Positions 1 to 9,847 are shown, counted from the stretch's first letter. The stretch: 17,295 bases of DNA from Myxococcota bacterium (GCA_025453505.1 JALOQG010000016.1:1-17295); one strand, 5' to 3'. Notes: generated from the sequence alone by a model not told the origin. Made by a program: numbers and translations.

Positions 1-1
1 C

Positions 2-559
2 GGACTCGGCTGGAAGGCGGCCGCCGTATTCGTCGGACTCGTCACCTTCCGCCAGTTCCTGTTCCTACCCTCCGCCGTCGTGCTTCCGGTGGGCGGGCTG
101 GTGTTCGGGATGGAGCTCGGCACGCTGCTCGGCGCGCTCGGCATCCTGGCTTCGGCGGTCCTCAAGTATTCGATCGCGCGCGGGCTCGGCCGCGAGTGGC
201 TGCGCCCGTACTTCGGCGCGGCGGTCGACGCGTTCGAGAAACACGCCGCGGCGGCGGGGCCGGTGCTCGTCGGTCTCGTCACCGCGCATCCGGTGGGCCC
301 GATGACTCCGATCTACTGGGGCGCGGGCTTCGCGGCCGTGCCCGTCGTCACGTTCCTGGTCGCCGTCGCCATCGCGGCTCCGATCCGCGCGTTCGCCTAC
401 TCGTTCTTCGGCTCGACGCTGCTCGAGCCGGGCACGCCGCGATTCTGGATCGCATCCGTGTTGCTCGCGCTCGCCGCACTCGCACCGCTCGCGCACCCGG
501 GCATCCGTGCGGGCCTGATGCGCGCCGCCGGTCGCGGGCCCTCCACGCCCGAAGCATGA
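2..559 (+). CDS. TVP38/TMEM64 (VTT-domain) family inner-membrane protein, 5' part outside window
   Basis: Reading frame 2 is open from the left edge to the TGA at 557-559, giving about 185 residues with the N-terminus missing. The visible protein is very hydrophobic. An early segment, FLFLPSAVVLPVGGLVFG, is followed by a Gly/Ala-rich helix and the arginine/glycine stretch ARGLGREWLRPYFG. This Pro-rich re-entrant segment, GG-(L/V)FG and GR-type helix order is typical of the VTT (DedA/TVP38/TMEM64) fold. Further hydrophobic segments (VLVGLVTAHPVGPMTP, VPVVTFLVAVAIAAPI, FWIASVLLALAALAPLA) complete a polytopic protein. Bacterial members are inner-membrane proteins of mostly unknown substrate; eukaryotic VTT proteins include lipid scramblases. 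The stop overlaps the ATG of the next gene (ATGA, 556-559), so the two are probably translationally coupled. The family call is solid; the exact function is unknown. Confidence 0.8.
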   Translation, partial: GLGWKAAAVFVGLVTFRQFLFLPSAVVLPVGGLVFGMELGTLLGALGILASAVLKYSIARGLGREWLRPYFGAAVDAFEKHAAAAGPVLVGLVTAHPVGPMTPIYWGAGFAAVPVVTFLVAVAIAAPIRAFAYSFFGSTLLEPGTPRFWIASVLLALAALAPLAHPGIRAGLMRAAGRGPSTPEA

Positions 560-2340
560 ACGGCGCACGACCGAGCTGGCGGTCGCTCGCGATCCTGTTC
601 GCCGTCGCCACGCTGGCCGTCGCCGTCCTCTACGGCCGCACGCTCGATCACCAGCTCGTGTGGATGGACGAGACCGAGATCGGCGAAGCGGCGATCGTAC
701 TCGCGCCCGGCGTGCCGTGGTCGTCCGCCTTCACGCGACCGCTTCACGCCAGCGCGCAGGGCGTCAATCCGTACTACCGCCCGCTGCAGATCCTCGTCGC
801 GACTGCCGTACACCGCGCCGCGGGACCGACGCCGCGCGTCTACCGCGCCGTGCTCTTCGCTGCGGCGATCGGCACCGCGTTCGCCTTCGGAGCGCTGGCG
901 CTGCATCTCTTCGCGAACCTGCCGCTCGCGATCGCGGCAATGGCGGTTGCCATCGCGCATCCCGCGATGATCGAGTCGTGGGTCTGGATTTCGGGACTCG
1001 GCGAGGCGCTGGCGGGCTTCTTCACGATCGCGAGCGTCGCGTGCGCCGCGCTCGCCCTCGATCGCGGCCCGCGTGCGCGGCTCTGGACGGCGCTCTCGGT
1101 CGCGGCGCTCGCGCTCGGGCTGCTCTCGAAGGAGAAGGCCGTCGTGGTGCCCGCGCTCGTCGCGGCGCTCTGGCTCTCGCAGCGGCTCGCAACGGACGGC
1201 GTGCGCGGCGTCTTCGCCGATCGCGCCGCGTCGCGCCGCGCGCTGCTGCTGGTCGGCGCGCTGGTCGCGGGGGTCGCGCTCTATCTCGTCGCACGGCCCA
1301 TCCTGATGGGCCGCGGGCTCGTCGCGGCGTCTCCGATCGGAGGGGATCGCGTCACGCATCTGCTCTCCGCGGTCGCGTCGTGGTCCGCCAGCATGGGGTG
1401 GCTCGCCGCGCCGCTCCACTCGACGACGTCGGACGCCGTCGACGTGGTGCGTTCGTTCGGCGACGGGCGCGTTCTCGCCGGCGCGCTGCTGCCGCTCGCG
1501 ACGCTCGGGCTCGCGCTCGTCGCGGCGCTGCGGGGCCGGCCCGTCGCGGCGTTCGGCCTCGCGTGGGTGTGGATCGCGTTCCTGCCGACGTCGAATCTGT
1601 TTCCGCAGATCCACGCGCGCGCGGAGCGATATCTCTTCCTCTCGGCGTTCGGCTACGCGCTCGTGCTCGTCGACGTCTTTCGCGCGATCGCGGCGCGCAT
1701 CCATCCCGGCGCAGCAGTCGCGGCTGCAACGGCCGGCGCGCTCGTCGTGACGCTCGGCTTCGCGCAGCGCACGTGGGTGCGCTCGTCCGCGTGGCAGTCG
1801 ACCGAGACGCTCTTTCGCGCCGACCTCGCGCGCGATCCGGGCTTCCGCGAGGGCCGCTTCCACCTCGCGAACGCACTCGTCGCGTCGGGGCGCTTCGCCG
1901 AGGCCGAGGCCGAGCTGCGAGCGCTGCGTGCGCCGGCCGCCGGCGAGCGTTCGGGCTACGTGAACGCCATCGGAGTCGAGCGGCTCACGTGCGCGACCGA
2001 ACTCGGGCTCGGCCGTCCCGCGCAAGTGTCGGCGCTGCTCGATCGACTCGAGCGCGAACGATCGCCGGCGGCGCAGGATCCCGGTGTACGCACCTGCGCC
2101 GCGCAGGCGTTGGAGGCGATGGGCCGCACGCAGGAGGCGGCGTCGCGCTACGAGCAGGTCGTCGCGTCGCTCGGCGGCGCCGAGCCGCCTGCCGGCCTCT
2201 CGCTCGCGCTCGCGCGAACCCACGCGAAGCTCGGCCATCGCACGGACGCGCGGCAGTGGCTCGATCGCGCACGCGCGAGCGGCCCGCGCGAGACGGCCTT
2301 CGACTTCCAGCTCATGCAGGTCGAGAAGCTGCTCCGTTGA
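556..2340 (+). CDS. Multispanning TPR membrane protein, TMTC/GT-C glycosyltransferase-like
   Basis: 594 residues. The start is the ATG inside the ATGA overlap with the upstream gene; the frame is open further upstream, but that stretch is Arg-rich shadow sequence. The N-terminal ~400 residues alternate hydrophobic helices with short loops. After the first helix comes an acidic motif WMDETE (36-41) in the loop where GT-C glycosyltransferases carry catalytic acidic residues. Between late helices lies SNLFPQIHARAERYLFL (346-362), which matches the SN-hFP-x-AERY-hFLPS signature of bacterial TMTC-like/TPR 'O-mannosyltransferase-like' proteins. The C-terminal ~165 residues are soluble and contain about three TPR-like helix pairs (near 430-460, 514-545 and 549-578). 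By family analogy it may be a periplasm-facing glycan or protein-modifying transferase, but no catalytic activity is established for most bacterial members. A 59-bp gap separates it from the repair gene downstream. Confidence 0.75.
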   Translation: MNGARPSWRSLAILFAVATLAVAVLYGRTLDHQLVWMDETEIGEAAIVLAPGVPWSSAFTRPLHASAQGVNPYYRPLQILVATAVHRAAGPTPRVYRAVLFAAAIGTAFAFGALALHLFANLPLAIAAMAVAIAHPAMIESWVWISGLGEALAGFFTIASVACAALALDRGPRARLWTALSVAALALGLLSKEKAVVVPALVAALWLSQRLATDGVRGVFADRAASRRALLLVGALVAGVALYLVARPILMGRGLVAASPIGGDRVTHLLSAVASWSASMGWLAAPLHSTTSDAVDVVRSFGDGRVLAGALLPLATLGLALVAALRGRPVAAFGLAWVWIAFLPTSNLFPQIHARAERYLFLSAFGYALVLVDVFRAIAARIHPGAAVAAATAGALVVTLGFAQRTWVRSSAWQSTETLFRADLARDPGFREGRFHLANALVASGRFAEAEAELRALRAPAAGERSGYVNAIGVERLTCATELGLGRPAQVSALLDRLERERSPAAQDPGVRTCAAQALEAMGRTQEAASRYEQVVASLGGAEPPAGLSLALARTHAKLGHRTDARQWLDRARASGPRETAFDFQLMQVEKLLR

Positions 2341-2399
2341 TCGGCCGCCGGACCTCGACGTCCGATTCCGGCGAGCCGAGCCGCCTCGGGCCTGGCAAC

Positions 2400-3899
2400 A
2401 TGACGCGCGTGGAACTCGATCGCGACACCTGTTACCGGGCCTTGCGGCTGCGCGATCCGCGCTTCGACGGGCGTTTCTTCGTCGCGGTGCGCACCACCGG
2501 GGTCTACTGCCGTTCGATCTGTCCGGCGCGTTGCCCGAAGCTCGAGAACGTCGAGTTCCACCGCAGCGCCGCGTCGGCGCAGGAGGCCGGCTTCCGGCCT
2601 TGCCTGCGCTGTCGGCCCGAATGCGCGCCCGATCTGGCGAGCTGGCGCGCGACGTCGCGCACCGTCTCGCGCGCGCTCGCGTTGATCGCCGAGGGCGCGC
2701 TCGACGCGGCGGACGTCGCGTCGCTGGCGTTGCGCCTCGGTATCGGCGAGCGCCAGCTCCGCCGGCTCTTCGACCGACACCTCGGCGCGTCGCCGATCGC
2801 CGTCGCGCAGACGCGCCGCGTGCTGCTCGCCAAGCAGTTGCTGCACGAGACGCGCATGAGCATGGTGGAGGTCGCGTTCGCGGCCGGCTTCGGCTCCCTG
2901 CGCCGCTTCAACGAGACCTTCCACCGCCTCTACGGCCGCTCGCCCTCGGCCCTGCGCCGCGAGGCGGGCCCGGGCGGCACGGCTGCGACCGGCATCACGC
3001 TGACCCTCGGCTACGCCGCGCCCTACGACTGGCCCGCGATGCTCGCGTTCTTCGCCGCGCGCGCGATCCCGGGCGTGGAAAGCGTCGAAGGCGATCACTA
3101 CCGCCGTACGATCGATGTGAACGGCAGCCACGGGAGCATCGACGTCGCACCGCTGGCGCGCCGGTCCGCGCTCTCCGCGACGATCCGCATCGCCGATCTG
3201 CGCGCGCTGCCGGCGATCATCGGCCGCATCCGCGGCTTGTTCGACCTCGGCAGCGACATCGGCGCGATCAACGCGCAGCTCGCGGAGGATCCGAGCCTCG
3301 CCGCGCTGATCGCCGCGCGGCCCGGCCTGCGTGTACCGGGCGCGTGGGATCCGTTCGAACTCGCGGTGCGCGCCGTGCTCGGCCAGCAGATCACGGTGAC
3401 GGGTGCCCGGCGGCTCGCCGCGCAGCTGATCGAGGCGCACGGAGCGCCGCTCGCGACGGGTCCGCACGACGGTCTGACGCGCGTCTTTCCGCGTCCCGAG
3501 CAGCTCGTCCACGCCGACCTCGCGCTCGGCATGCCACGCGCGCGCATCACCGCACTGCGCGGCATCGCGGCCGCCGCCGTCGCCGATCCGTGTCTCTTCG
3601 AGACCGGCGGAGATCTCGACGCGAAGCTCGCTCGCTTGCGCGCGCTTCCCGGCATCGGAGAATGGACCGCCCAGTACATAGCGCTGCGGGCGCTTCGCGA
3701 GCCCGACGCATTCCCCGCCGCCGACATCGGTCTGCTGCGCGCGATGGCCGACCGGGATCGCGTGCGTCCGACGCCGGCCGGGCTGCTCGCGCGCGCCGAA
3801 CGCTGGCGCCCGTGGCGCGCCTACGCTGCCCAGCATCTCTGGAGCGCCGAGCCGGCGATCGCAGGAGAGCGACGGTCTACGCAAGGAGAAGCCGCATGA
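2400..3899 (+). CDS. alkA: Ada-AlkA fusion: methyl-sensing AraC regulator joined to 3-methyladenine DNA glycosylase II
   Basis: 499 residues. The ATG at 2400 starts right at the Ada-like N-terminus, although the frame is open far upstream. Domains in order: (1) Ada N-terminal zinc domain, with C37, C41, C68 and C71 as ligands (YCRSIC...RPCLRC); C37 matches the Cys that accepts methyl groups from phosphotriesters. (2) AraC-type double helix-turn-helix, about 85-190. (3) AlkA N-terminal domain from about 198. (4) HhH-GPD glycosylase domain, with VLGQQI (326-331), the hairpin LPGIGEWTAQY (416-426) and the catalytic Asp at D442 in PAADIG. The C-terminal O6-methylguanine methyltransferase domain of E. 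coli Ada is absent and AlkA takes its place, as in other known AdaA-AlkA fusions. It should excise alkylated purines and, when methylated, activate transcription of the alkylation response. An extra Cys, C45, lies in the zinc domain. No strong Shine-Dalgarno sequence was seen. The TGA overlaps the next ATG (ATGA). Confidence 0.93.
   Translation: MTRVELDRDTCYRALRLRDPRFDGRFFVAVRTTGVYCRSICPARCPKLENVEFHRSAASAQEAGFRPCLRCRPECAPDLASWRATSRTVSRALALIAEGALDAADVASLALRLGIGERQLRRLFDRHLGASPIAVAQTRRVLLAKQLLHETRMSMVEVAFAAGFGSLRRFNETFHRLYGRSPSALRREAGPGGTAATGITLTLGYAAPYDWPAMLAFFAARAIPGVESVEGDHYRRTIDVNGSHGSIDVAPLARRSALSATIRIADLRALPAIIGRIRGLFDLGSDIGAINAQLAEDPSLAALIAARPGLRVPGAWDPFELAVRAVLGQQITVTGARRLAAQLIEAHGAPLATGPHDGLTRVFPRPEQLVHADLALGMPRARITALRGIAAAAVADPCLFETGGDLDAKLARLRALPGIGEWTAQYIALRALREPDAFPAADIGLLRAMADRDRVRPTPAGLLARAERWRPWRAYAAQHLWSAEPAIAGERRSTQGEAA
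3884..3888 (+). promoter_or_regulatory. Ribosome binding site for the PEP mutase-like gene
   Basis: AGGAG lies 7 nt before the ATG at 3896, inside the last codons of the Ada-AlkA gene. It fixes the start of the downstream gene, whose frame is otherwise open for hundreds of codons upstream, and fits coupled translation through the ATGA overlap. Confidence 0.75.
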
Positions 3900-4693
3900 A
3901 ACCGGATCGGGTGTTCCGAGAGCTGCACGCGCCGGGGCGTCTGCTGCGGCTGCCGAATGCGTGGGACGCGGGCAGCGCGCGACTGATCGAAGCGGGTGGC
4001 GCCGCCGCGATCGCGACGACCAGCGCGGGCCTCGCGTGGGCGCGCGGCCATCGGGACGGCGACGTGCTGCCGGGCAGCGTCCTGCGCGCGGCCGTCGCGG
4101 AGATCGCGCGCGTGATCTCGGTCCCGCTCAGCGCCGACGTCGAGGGTGGCTACTCGAGCGATCCGCGCGCGGTCGGCGACACGATCGCGGCGGTGATCGA
4201 CGCGGGCGCCGTCGGGGTGAACCTCGAAGACGGCGCCGCTCCGGTCGACCTGCTCTGCGCGAAGATCGAAGTCGCGAAGCAGGTCGCGTCGCGCGCCGGC
4301 GTGGACCTCTTCGTCAACGCGCGCACCGACGTCTATCTGCGCGGCCTCGTGCCGAAGGAGCGCGCCGTGGCCGAGTCGATCGCGCGCGGCGAGCGCTATC
4401 GGGCCGCCGGCTGCGACGGCTTCTTCGTGCCGAAGCTGCACGTCGCGGAGGAGATCCGCGCCGTCGTCGCGGCCGTCGCGCTGCCGCTCAACGTGCTGGT
4501 GATGCCGGGTCTCGCCCCGGTCGCGGAGCTCCAGACGCTCGGGGTCCGGCGCGTCAGTGCGGGGTCGGCAATCGCGGCGGCAGCGCTCGGCGTCGTGCAA
4601 CGCGCGACGCAGCACTTTCTCGGGGACGGCCGCTACGACGCGATGTTCGAGACGAGCGCGGACTACCGAACGATCAACGAGCTGTTTCGCTGA
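3896..4693 (+). CDS. Isocitrate lyase/PEP mutase superfamily protein
   Basis: 265 residues. The start is set by the AGGAG 7 nt upstream and by the conserved N-terminus (LPNAWDAGSARLIEAGG, then ATTSAGLAWARG). The (beta/alpha)8 family is clear from ADVEGGY (80-86, with acidic D81 and E83), VNLEDG (108-113), the NARTDVY strand and the late FFVPKL and NVLVMPG strands. These acidic residues correspond to the Mg2+ and carbonyl-binding site of the PEP mutase/2-methylisocitrate lyase superfamily. The KKCGH motif of true isocitrate lyase is not present. Neighbours give no phosphonate or methylcitrate context, so the reaction (C-C or P-C lyase, or oxaloacetate hydrolase type) stays open. It overlaps the Ada-AlkA gene by 4 bp. 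Its last 31 bp also overlap the 3' end of the convergent histidine phosphatase gene. Confidence 0.88.
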   Translation: MKPDRVFRELHAPGRLLRLPNAWDAGSARLIEAGGAAAIATTSAGLAWARGHRDGDVLPGSVLRAAVAEIARVISVPLSADVEGGYSSDPRAVGDTIAAVIDAGAVGVNLEDGAAPVDLLCAKIEVAKQVASRAGVDLFVNARTDVYLRGLVPKERAVAESIARGERYRAAGCDGFFVPKLHVAEEIRAVVAAVALPLNVLVMPGLAPVAELQTLGVRRVSAGSAIAAAALGVVQRATQHFLGDGRYDAMFETSADYRTINELFR

Positions 4694-5349
4694 CGCATCT
4701 CGATCTCGTGCACCGATCCCTCGTCCGGGAAATGTTCGAAGTAGCCCTGCAGGATGTCTTCGCCGGCCGCGTTCGCGAGCAGCGACGCCGCGATCTCGCC
4801 GTGCGTGACGACGGCGACCGCCCGTCCGGCATGCTGCTGCGCGAGCGCCGCGAGCTTCGCGCTCGCGCGGTCGAAGCCGTCGTGCAGGGACTCGCCGCCG
4901 GCGGGTTGCGGATCCTTGCCCGCCTTCCAGTTGCGCATGCGGGCGGTGCCGCTCGACGTCGCGCGATCGCTTCCCGTGTCGAGCGTGCGGAACGCCTCGT
5001 CGACGATCGGTGCTTCGAGGCCGAGCGCCTTCGCGATCGCTTCCGCGGTCTGCCGTGCGCGGCGCGCGGGAGACGAGTAGACGGCGACGATCTCCTTTCC
5101 GCGCAGCGACGCGCCGACCCGTTCGGCCTTCGCGAGACCGGCCGGCGTGAGCGCGTCGAGCTCCGCCGTCGACATCGCGCGCGGACGCTGCGCGGCGGGC
5201 ACGTTCTTCCAGGCGTTCGCGTGGCGGATCACGTAGACGCGCAGCCCGGATCCGGCTGCCGGGACAGGCGGCGCCTCCTGGGCATGCGACGACGCAGCCA
5301 GCGAGACCGCCAGGAAGAGGAGCGCGAACGACGCGTGCGATCGGGTCAA
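4663..5349 (-). CDS. Secreted histidine phosphatase (phosphoglycerate mutase-like)
   Basis: 228 residues. The start is the TTG at 5349-5347, inside a TTGA overlap with the stop of the upstream gene; later ATGs would remove the signal peptide and catalytic motif. Residues 1-23 form a signal peptide (SHASFALLFLAVSLAASSHA, cleavage probably at A23-Q24), placing the mature enzyme in the periplasm or outside the cell. The mature part begins with the histidine-phosphatase motif VYVIRHANAWKN, where R42 and H43 correspond to the phosphate-binding Arg and the His that becomes phosphorylated. It continues with SSPARRARQTAEAIA and GGES, and VVTHGE supplies the second catalytic His (H183). Small secreted members act on diverse phosphoesters, so the substrate cannot be named. 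The gene probably ends a minus-strand operon. Its 3' end runs 31 bp into the convergent PEP mutase-like gene, with no room for a terminator outside coding sequence. Confidence 0.85.
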   Translation of the reverse strand: MTRSHASFALLFLAVSLAASSHAQEAPPVPAAGSGLRVYVIRHANAWKNVPAAQRPRAMSTAELDALTPAGLAKAERVGASLRGKEIVAVYSSPARRARQTAEAIAKALGLEAPIVDEAFRTLDTGSDRATSSGTARMRNWKAGKDPQPAGGESLHDGFDRASAKLAALAQQHAGRAVAVVTHGEIAASLLANAAGEDILQGYFEHFPDEGSVHEIEMRQRNSSLIVR

Positions 5350-6139
5350 CGGGGCATCTCCAGCGGCTCGAAGAACGCGATCGCCTCGCGTTCCGCGTCG
5401 CGACGGTAGGCGAGATCCGGCGGCGCCGTGCGGTCGCGCAAGCCGTGGTAGAGCGCGATCGAAGCGCGCAGTGCGCGCGCGCAGGAGTGCGGCTCGTGGA
5501 ACGCGAGCGTCTCGCGCAGCGCGGGCACGAGATCCGGGCGCAGCGTCTCGAAGCGCCGCACGCCGTTCGGCGTGGCGCCGATCTCCGCGAGCGCGAGCGG
5601 TCCGATCACGCGGGCGCGCAGGAAGCCGATGGCGTCGATCGCTTCGAAGAGCTCGCCCCGCGCGATCTTGCCGGCGATGTAGTGGACCCAGGCCCAGAAG
5701 CGGTCCTCGATCCACTGCAGCCGTGGTTGCGGGTACAGAGGCTCCGCACTCGCGAGCACGTCCGCGAGACGGCCGTCCCGATCGAAGAGGATGCGGTTCT
5801 CGTCCACGCGCCGCGCGGCGTCGGGCAGCGCGACGAACTTGAGATCGACGTGCAGGAGCGGAGGTCCGTAGAGGCAGATCAGCAGGCGCGCTTCGCCGAC
5901 GTGATCGCCGGGGAACGCCGCGAGCAACGGACCGAGCGAGGCCGCGATCGCCTCGCGTTCGAGCATCACCGCCTCGACGTGCGCCGGCTCGATCGCGACG
6001 ACGAAGTCGAGGTCCGAGTGCGCGTCCATCACGCCGTTCGCGAACGAGCCCGCGGCCGCGATGCCGACGATGCGCGGATCGGCCGCGAGGATCGGCAGCG
6101 CCTGCTCGGCGAACGCGGCGAGCGGCGGCGGAACGCGCG

Positions 6140-6143
<4 letters not shown>
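5346..6143 (-). CDS. Nucleotidyltransferase-domain protein with apparent ATA start
   Basis: About 265 residues if started at 6143. The N-terminal region holds the polymerase-beta-like nucleotidyltransferase signature: AAGSFANGVMDAHSDLDFVV, with G32-S33 and the metal-binding pair D44/D46. A third possible carboxylate lies in LLHVDLKFVAL. The rest is helical (WIEDRFWAWVHYIAGKIARGELFEAIDAI), as in uncharacterised nucleotidyltransferases related to aminoglycoside adenylyltransferases. The start is odd: between the stop of the upstream gene and the GS motif the frame has no ATG, GTG or TTG. The best-placed codon is ATA at 6143-6141, overlapping the upstream TAG as ATAG, just as the neighbours overlap by ATGA or GTGA. 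Alternatives are an unconventional CTG inside the upstream gene or a sequencing error. The next gene overlaps by TTGA. Substrate unknown. Confidence 0.8.
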
Positions 6144-8287
<2,144 letters not shown>

Positions 8288-8290
8288 GAG

Positions 8291-8304
8291 CCCTCCCGCG
8301 GGAG
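8291..8304 (-). promoter_or_regulatory. Ribosome binding site of the PQQ dehydrogenase gene inside a palindrome
   Basis: On the minus strand GGGAGGG (8297-8291) sits 3 nt before the ATG at 8287. It overlaps the perfect 12-bp palindrome CTCCCGCGGGAG (8293-8304), which fills most of the 22-bp gap after the CbiX gene. Pairing of the palindrome would mask the ribosome binding site, but in DNA this GC-rich it may also be chance. Confidence 0.45.
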
Positions 8305-8309
8305 CGGCA

Positions 8310-8690
8310 TCATACCGCGCCGATCCGCTCCAGGATCACGTCGATGAGCGCATCATGAACGCCGAGCGGGGCGCTGACGCGCACGCGCGCGCCGTGACGA
8401 CGCGCTGCGGCACGCGCCAGCCGCGGAACGTCGCTCCGGGCATGTCGGCCCGGGGCGAGGAAGAACGGGTGCACCACGATTTCGCGAGCGCCCGCTCGTA
8501 CGCAGGCCTCGACGCCGGCGTCGATGGAGGGATCGGCGAGTTCCATGTGAGCGAACTTCACGACGTGCTCGGGCAGACGCTTGGCGAGCCGGCGCGCGAC
8601 GGCGGCGAGCACTCGATTGGCCGCGGGCGCGCGCGAGCCGTGGTCGACGAGCAGGATCGCCCGCTTCGGAGCGCCGCGCTTCAGCGGCAA
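8310..8690 (-). CDS. cbiX: Short CbiX-type sirohydrochlorin chelatase
   Basis: 126 residues from the TTG at 8690-8688, which overlaps the end of the PLP-enzyme gene by 10 bp; no better start lies between it and the VDHGSR motif. Single-domain class II chelatase: AILLVDHGSRAP supplies metal-binding H17, FAHMELADPSI the conserved Glu (E50), and VVHPFFLAPGRHARSDVP the second His region (H74, H83). Length fits the small homodimeric CbiX(S)/SirB-like class rather than the two-domain CbiX/CbiK enzymes. Expected role: insertion of Co2+, Fe2+ or Ni2+ into sirohydrochlorin for cobalamin, sirohaem or F430-type cofactors; the metal cannot be told from sequence. Location beside a sulfur-amino-acid PLP enzyme and a ferredoxin would fit a sirohaem/sulfur role, but this is inference. 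No other tetrapyrrole genes are in the window. Confidence 0.85.
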   Translation of the reverse strand: MPLKRGAPKRAILLVDHGSRAPAANRVLAAVARRLAKRLPEHVVKFAHMELADPSIDAGVEACVRAGAREIVVHPFFLAPGRHARSDVPRLARAAARRHGARVRVSAPLGVHDALIDVILERIGAV

Positions 8691-9826
8691 CGCGCCAGCG
8701 CCGCTTCGAGATCGGCGCACAGATCGCCCGCGTCCTCGAGCCCGACCGAGAGCCGCACGACCGCCTCGCTGATGCCCTTGCGCAGCTTCTCCTCCGGCGC
8801 GAACGCGGCATGGCTCATCAGCCACGGATAGCCGATCAGCGACTCGACGCCGCCGAGGCTCTCGCCGAGCGAGAAGATCTGTGTCGATTCGCAGAGCGTG
8901 CGCGCGGCGGCCGCACCGCCCGCGAGCTCGATCGTGACCATGCCGCCGAAGCCGCGCATCTGCCGGCGCGCGAGTTCGTGACCGGGGTGATCCGCGAAGC
9001 CCGGATAGTGCACCGCGGCGACGCCGTCGCGACCGCGCAGGAACTCGGCGATCTGTTTCGCGTTGGCTTCGTGCTGGCGCATGCGGACCGCGAGCGTCTT
9101 CGCCCCGCGCAGCGTGAGCCACGCGTCCCACGGCCCGGGCACGCCGCCGGTGGCGTTCTGCGCGAAGCGCAGCTTCTGCAGCGTCTCCTCGTCGTCCACG
9201 ACGACCGCGCCGCCGATCACGTCCGAGTGTCCGCCGAGGTACTTGGTCGTCGAGTGGACGACGACGTGCGCCCCGAGCGCGAGCGGATTCTGCAGGAACG
9301 GCGTCGCGAAGGTGTTGTCCACCACGAGCCAGGCGCCGTGGCGACGCGCGATCTCGGCGCAGGCCGCGACGTCGATCAGGCGCAGCATCGGGTTCGTCGG
9401 GCTCTCGATCCACACCATGCGCGTCGCGGGCGTGATCGCCTTCGCGACCTCCTCGGGCCGCGTCGCGTCCACGTAGGTGAAGCGCACGTCGTAGCCCGGC
9501 AGGATCTTCGAGAAGAGCCGGTACGAGCCGCCGTAGAGATCGTCGGCGACGACGACGTGGTCGCCCGCGTGCACGAGCTGCATCGTGCCCGCGATCGCGG
9601 CCATGCCCGACGCGTAGGCGAGGCCGAAGCGGCCGCCTTCGAGCGCCGCGATGCAGGTCTCGAGCGCCTGGCGCGTCGGGTTTCCGCTGCGCGAGTAGAC
9701 GAAGCCGCGGTCGGCGCCGATCGCGTCCTGCGTGAAGGTCACCGTCTGGTAGACGGGCACGATCGTGGCGCCAGTGGCGGCGTCGGCCGCCTGCCCGGCA
9801 TGGATGGCGAGCGTCTCGAAGTTCAT
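8681..9826 (-). CDS. Cystathionine gamma-synthase/lyase-type PLP enzyme (trans-sulfuration family)
   Basis: 381 residues, full length for the Cys/Met-metabolism PLP family. Start ATG at 9826 with GAGGAA 3 nt upstream. Conserved elements in order: N-terminal FETLAIHAGQ; YSRSGNPTR with Y44 and R46, which bind the PLP phosphate of the partner subunit; ASGMAAI (72-78); WIESPTNPMLR; VVDNTFATP; STTKYLGGHSD with PLP lysine K195; and late SLGESLGGVESLIGYPW followed by RLSVGLEDAGDL. The enzyme makes or cleaves cystathionine, or related O-acylhomoserine or methionine substrates; synthase (metB) and gamma-lyase (mccB/mgl) activities cannot be separated on these motifs alone. It lies 21 bp after the ferredoxin gene and overlaps the CbiX gene, in the same direction. 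Confidence 0.93.
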   Translation of the reverse strand: MNFETLAIHAGQAADAATGATIVPVYQTVTFTQDAIGADRGFVYSRSGNPTRQALETCIAALEGGRFGLAYASGMAAIAGTMQLVHAGDHVVVADDLYGGSYRLFSKILPGYDVRFTYVDATRPEEVAKAITPATRMVWIESPTNPMLRLIDVAACAEIARRHGAWLVVDNTFATPFLQNPLALGAHVVVHSTTKYLGGHSDVIGGAVVVDDEETLQKLRFAQNATGGVPGPWDAWLTLRGAKTLAVRMRQHEANAKQIAEFLRGRDGVAAVHYPGFADHPGHELARRQMRGFGGMVTIELAGGAAAARTLCESTQIFSLGESLGGVESLIGYPWLMSHAAFAPEEKLRKGISEAVVRLSVGLEDAGDLCADLEAALARCR

Positions 9827-9847
9827 GCGTTCCTCACGGTCGGGTCA

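Noticed and set aside
397..2238. A 613-codon open frame on the minus strand opposite the TPR membrane protein gene
   Set aside because: Its product is Arg/Glu/Asp-rich low-complexity sequence without domain motifs, typical of the antisense shadow of a GC-rich gene, while the plus frame has clear membrane helices and family motifs.
2341..2399. Ada-box operator upstream of the Ada-AlkA gene
   Set aside because: No convincing match to the known A-box/B-box pattern in the 59-bp gap, and the operator of this lineage is unknown.
3896..4693. True PEP mutase for phosphonate biosynthesis
   Set aside because: No phosphonopyruvate decarboxylase, transaminase or phosphonate transport gene nearby; motifs only fix the superfamily.
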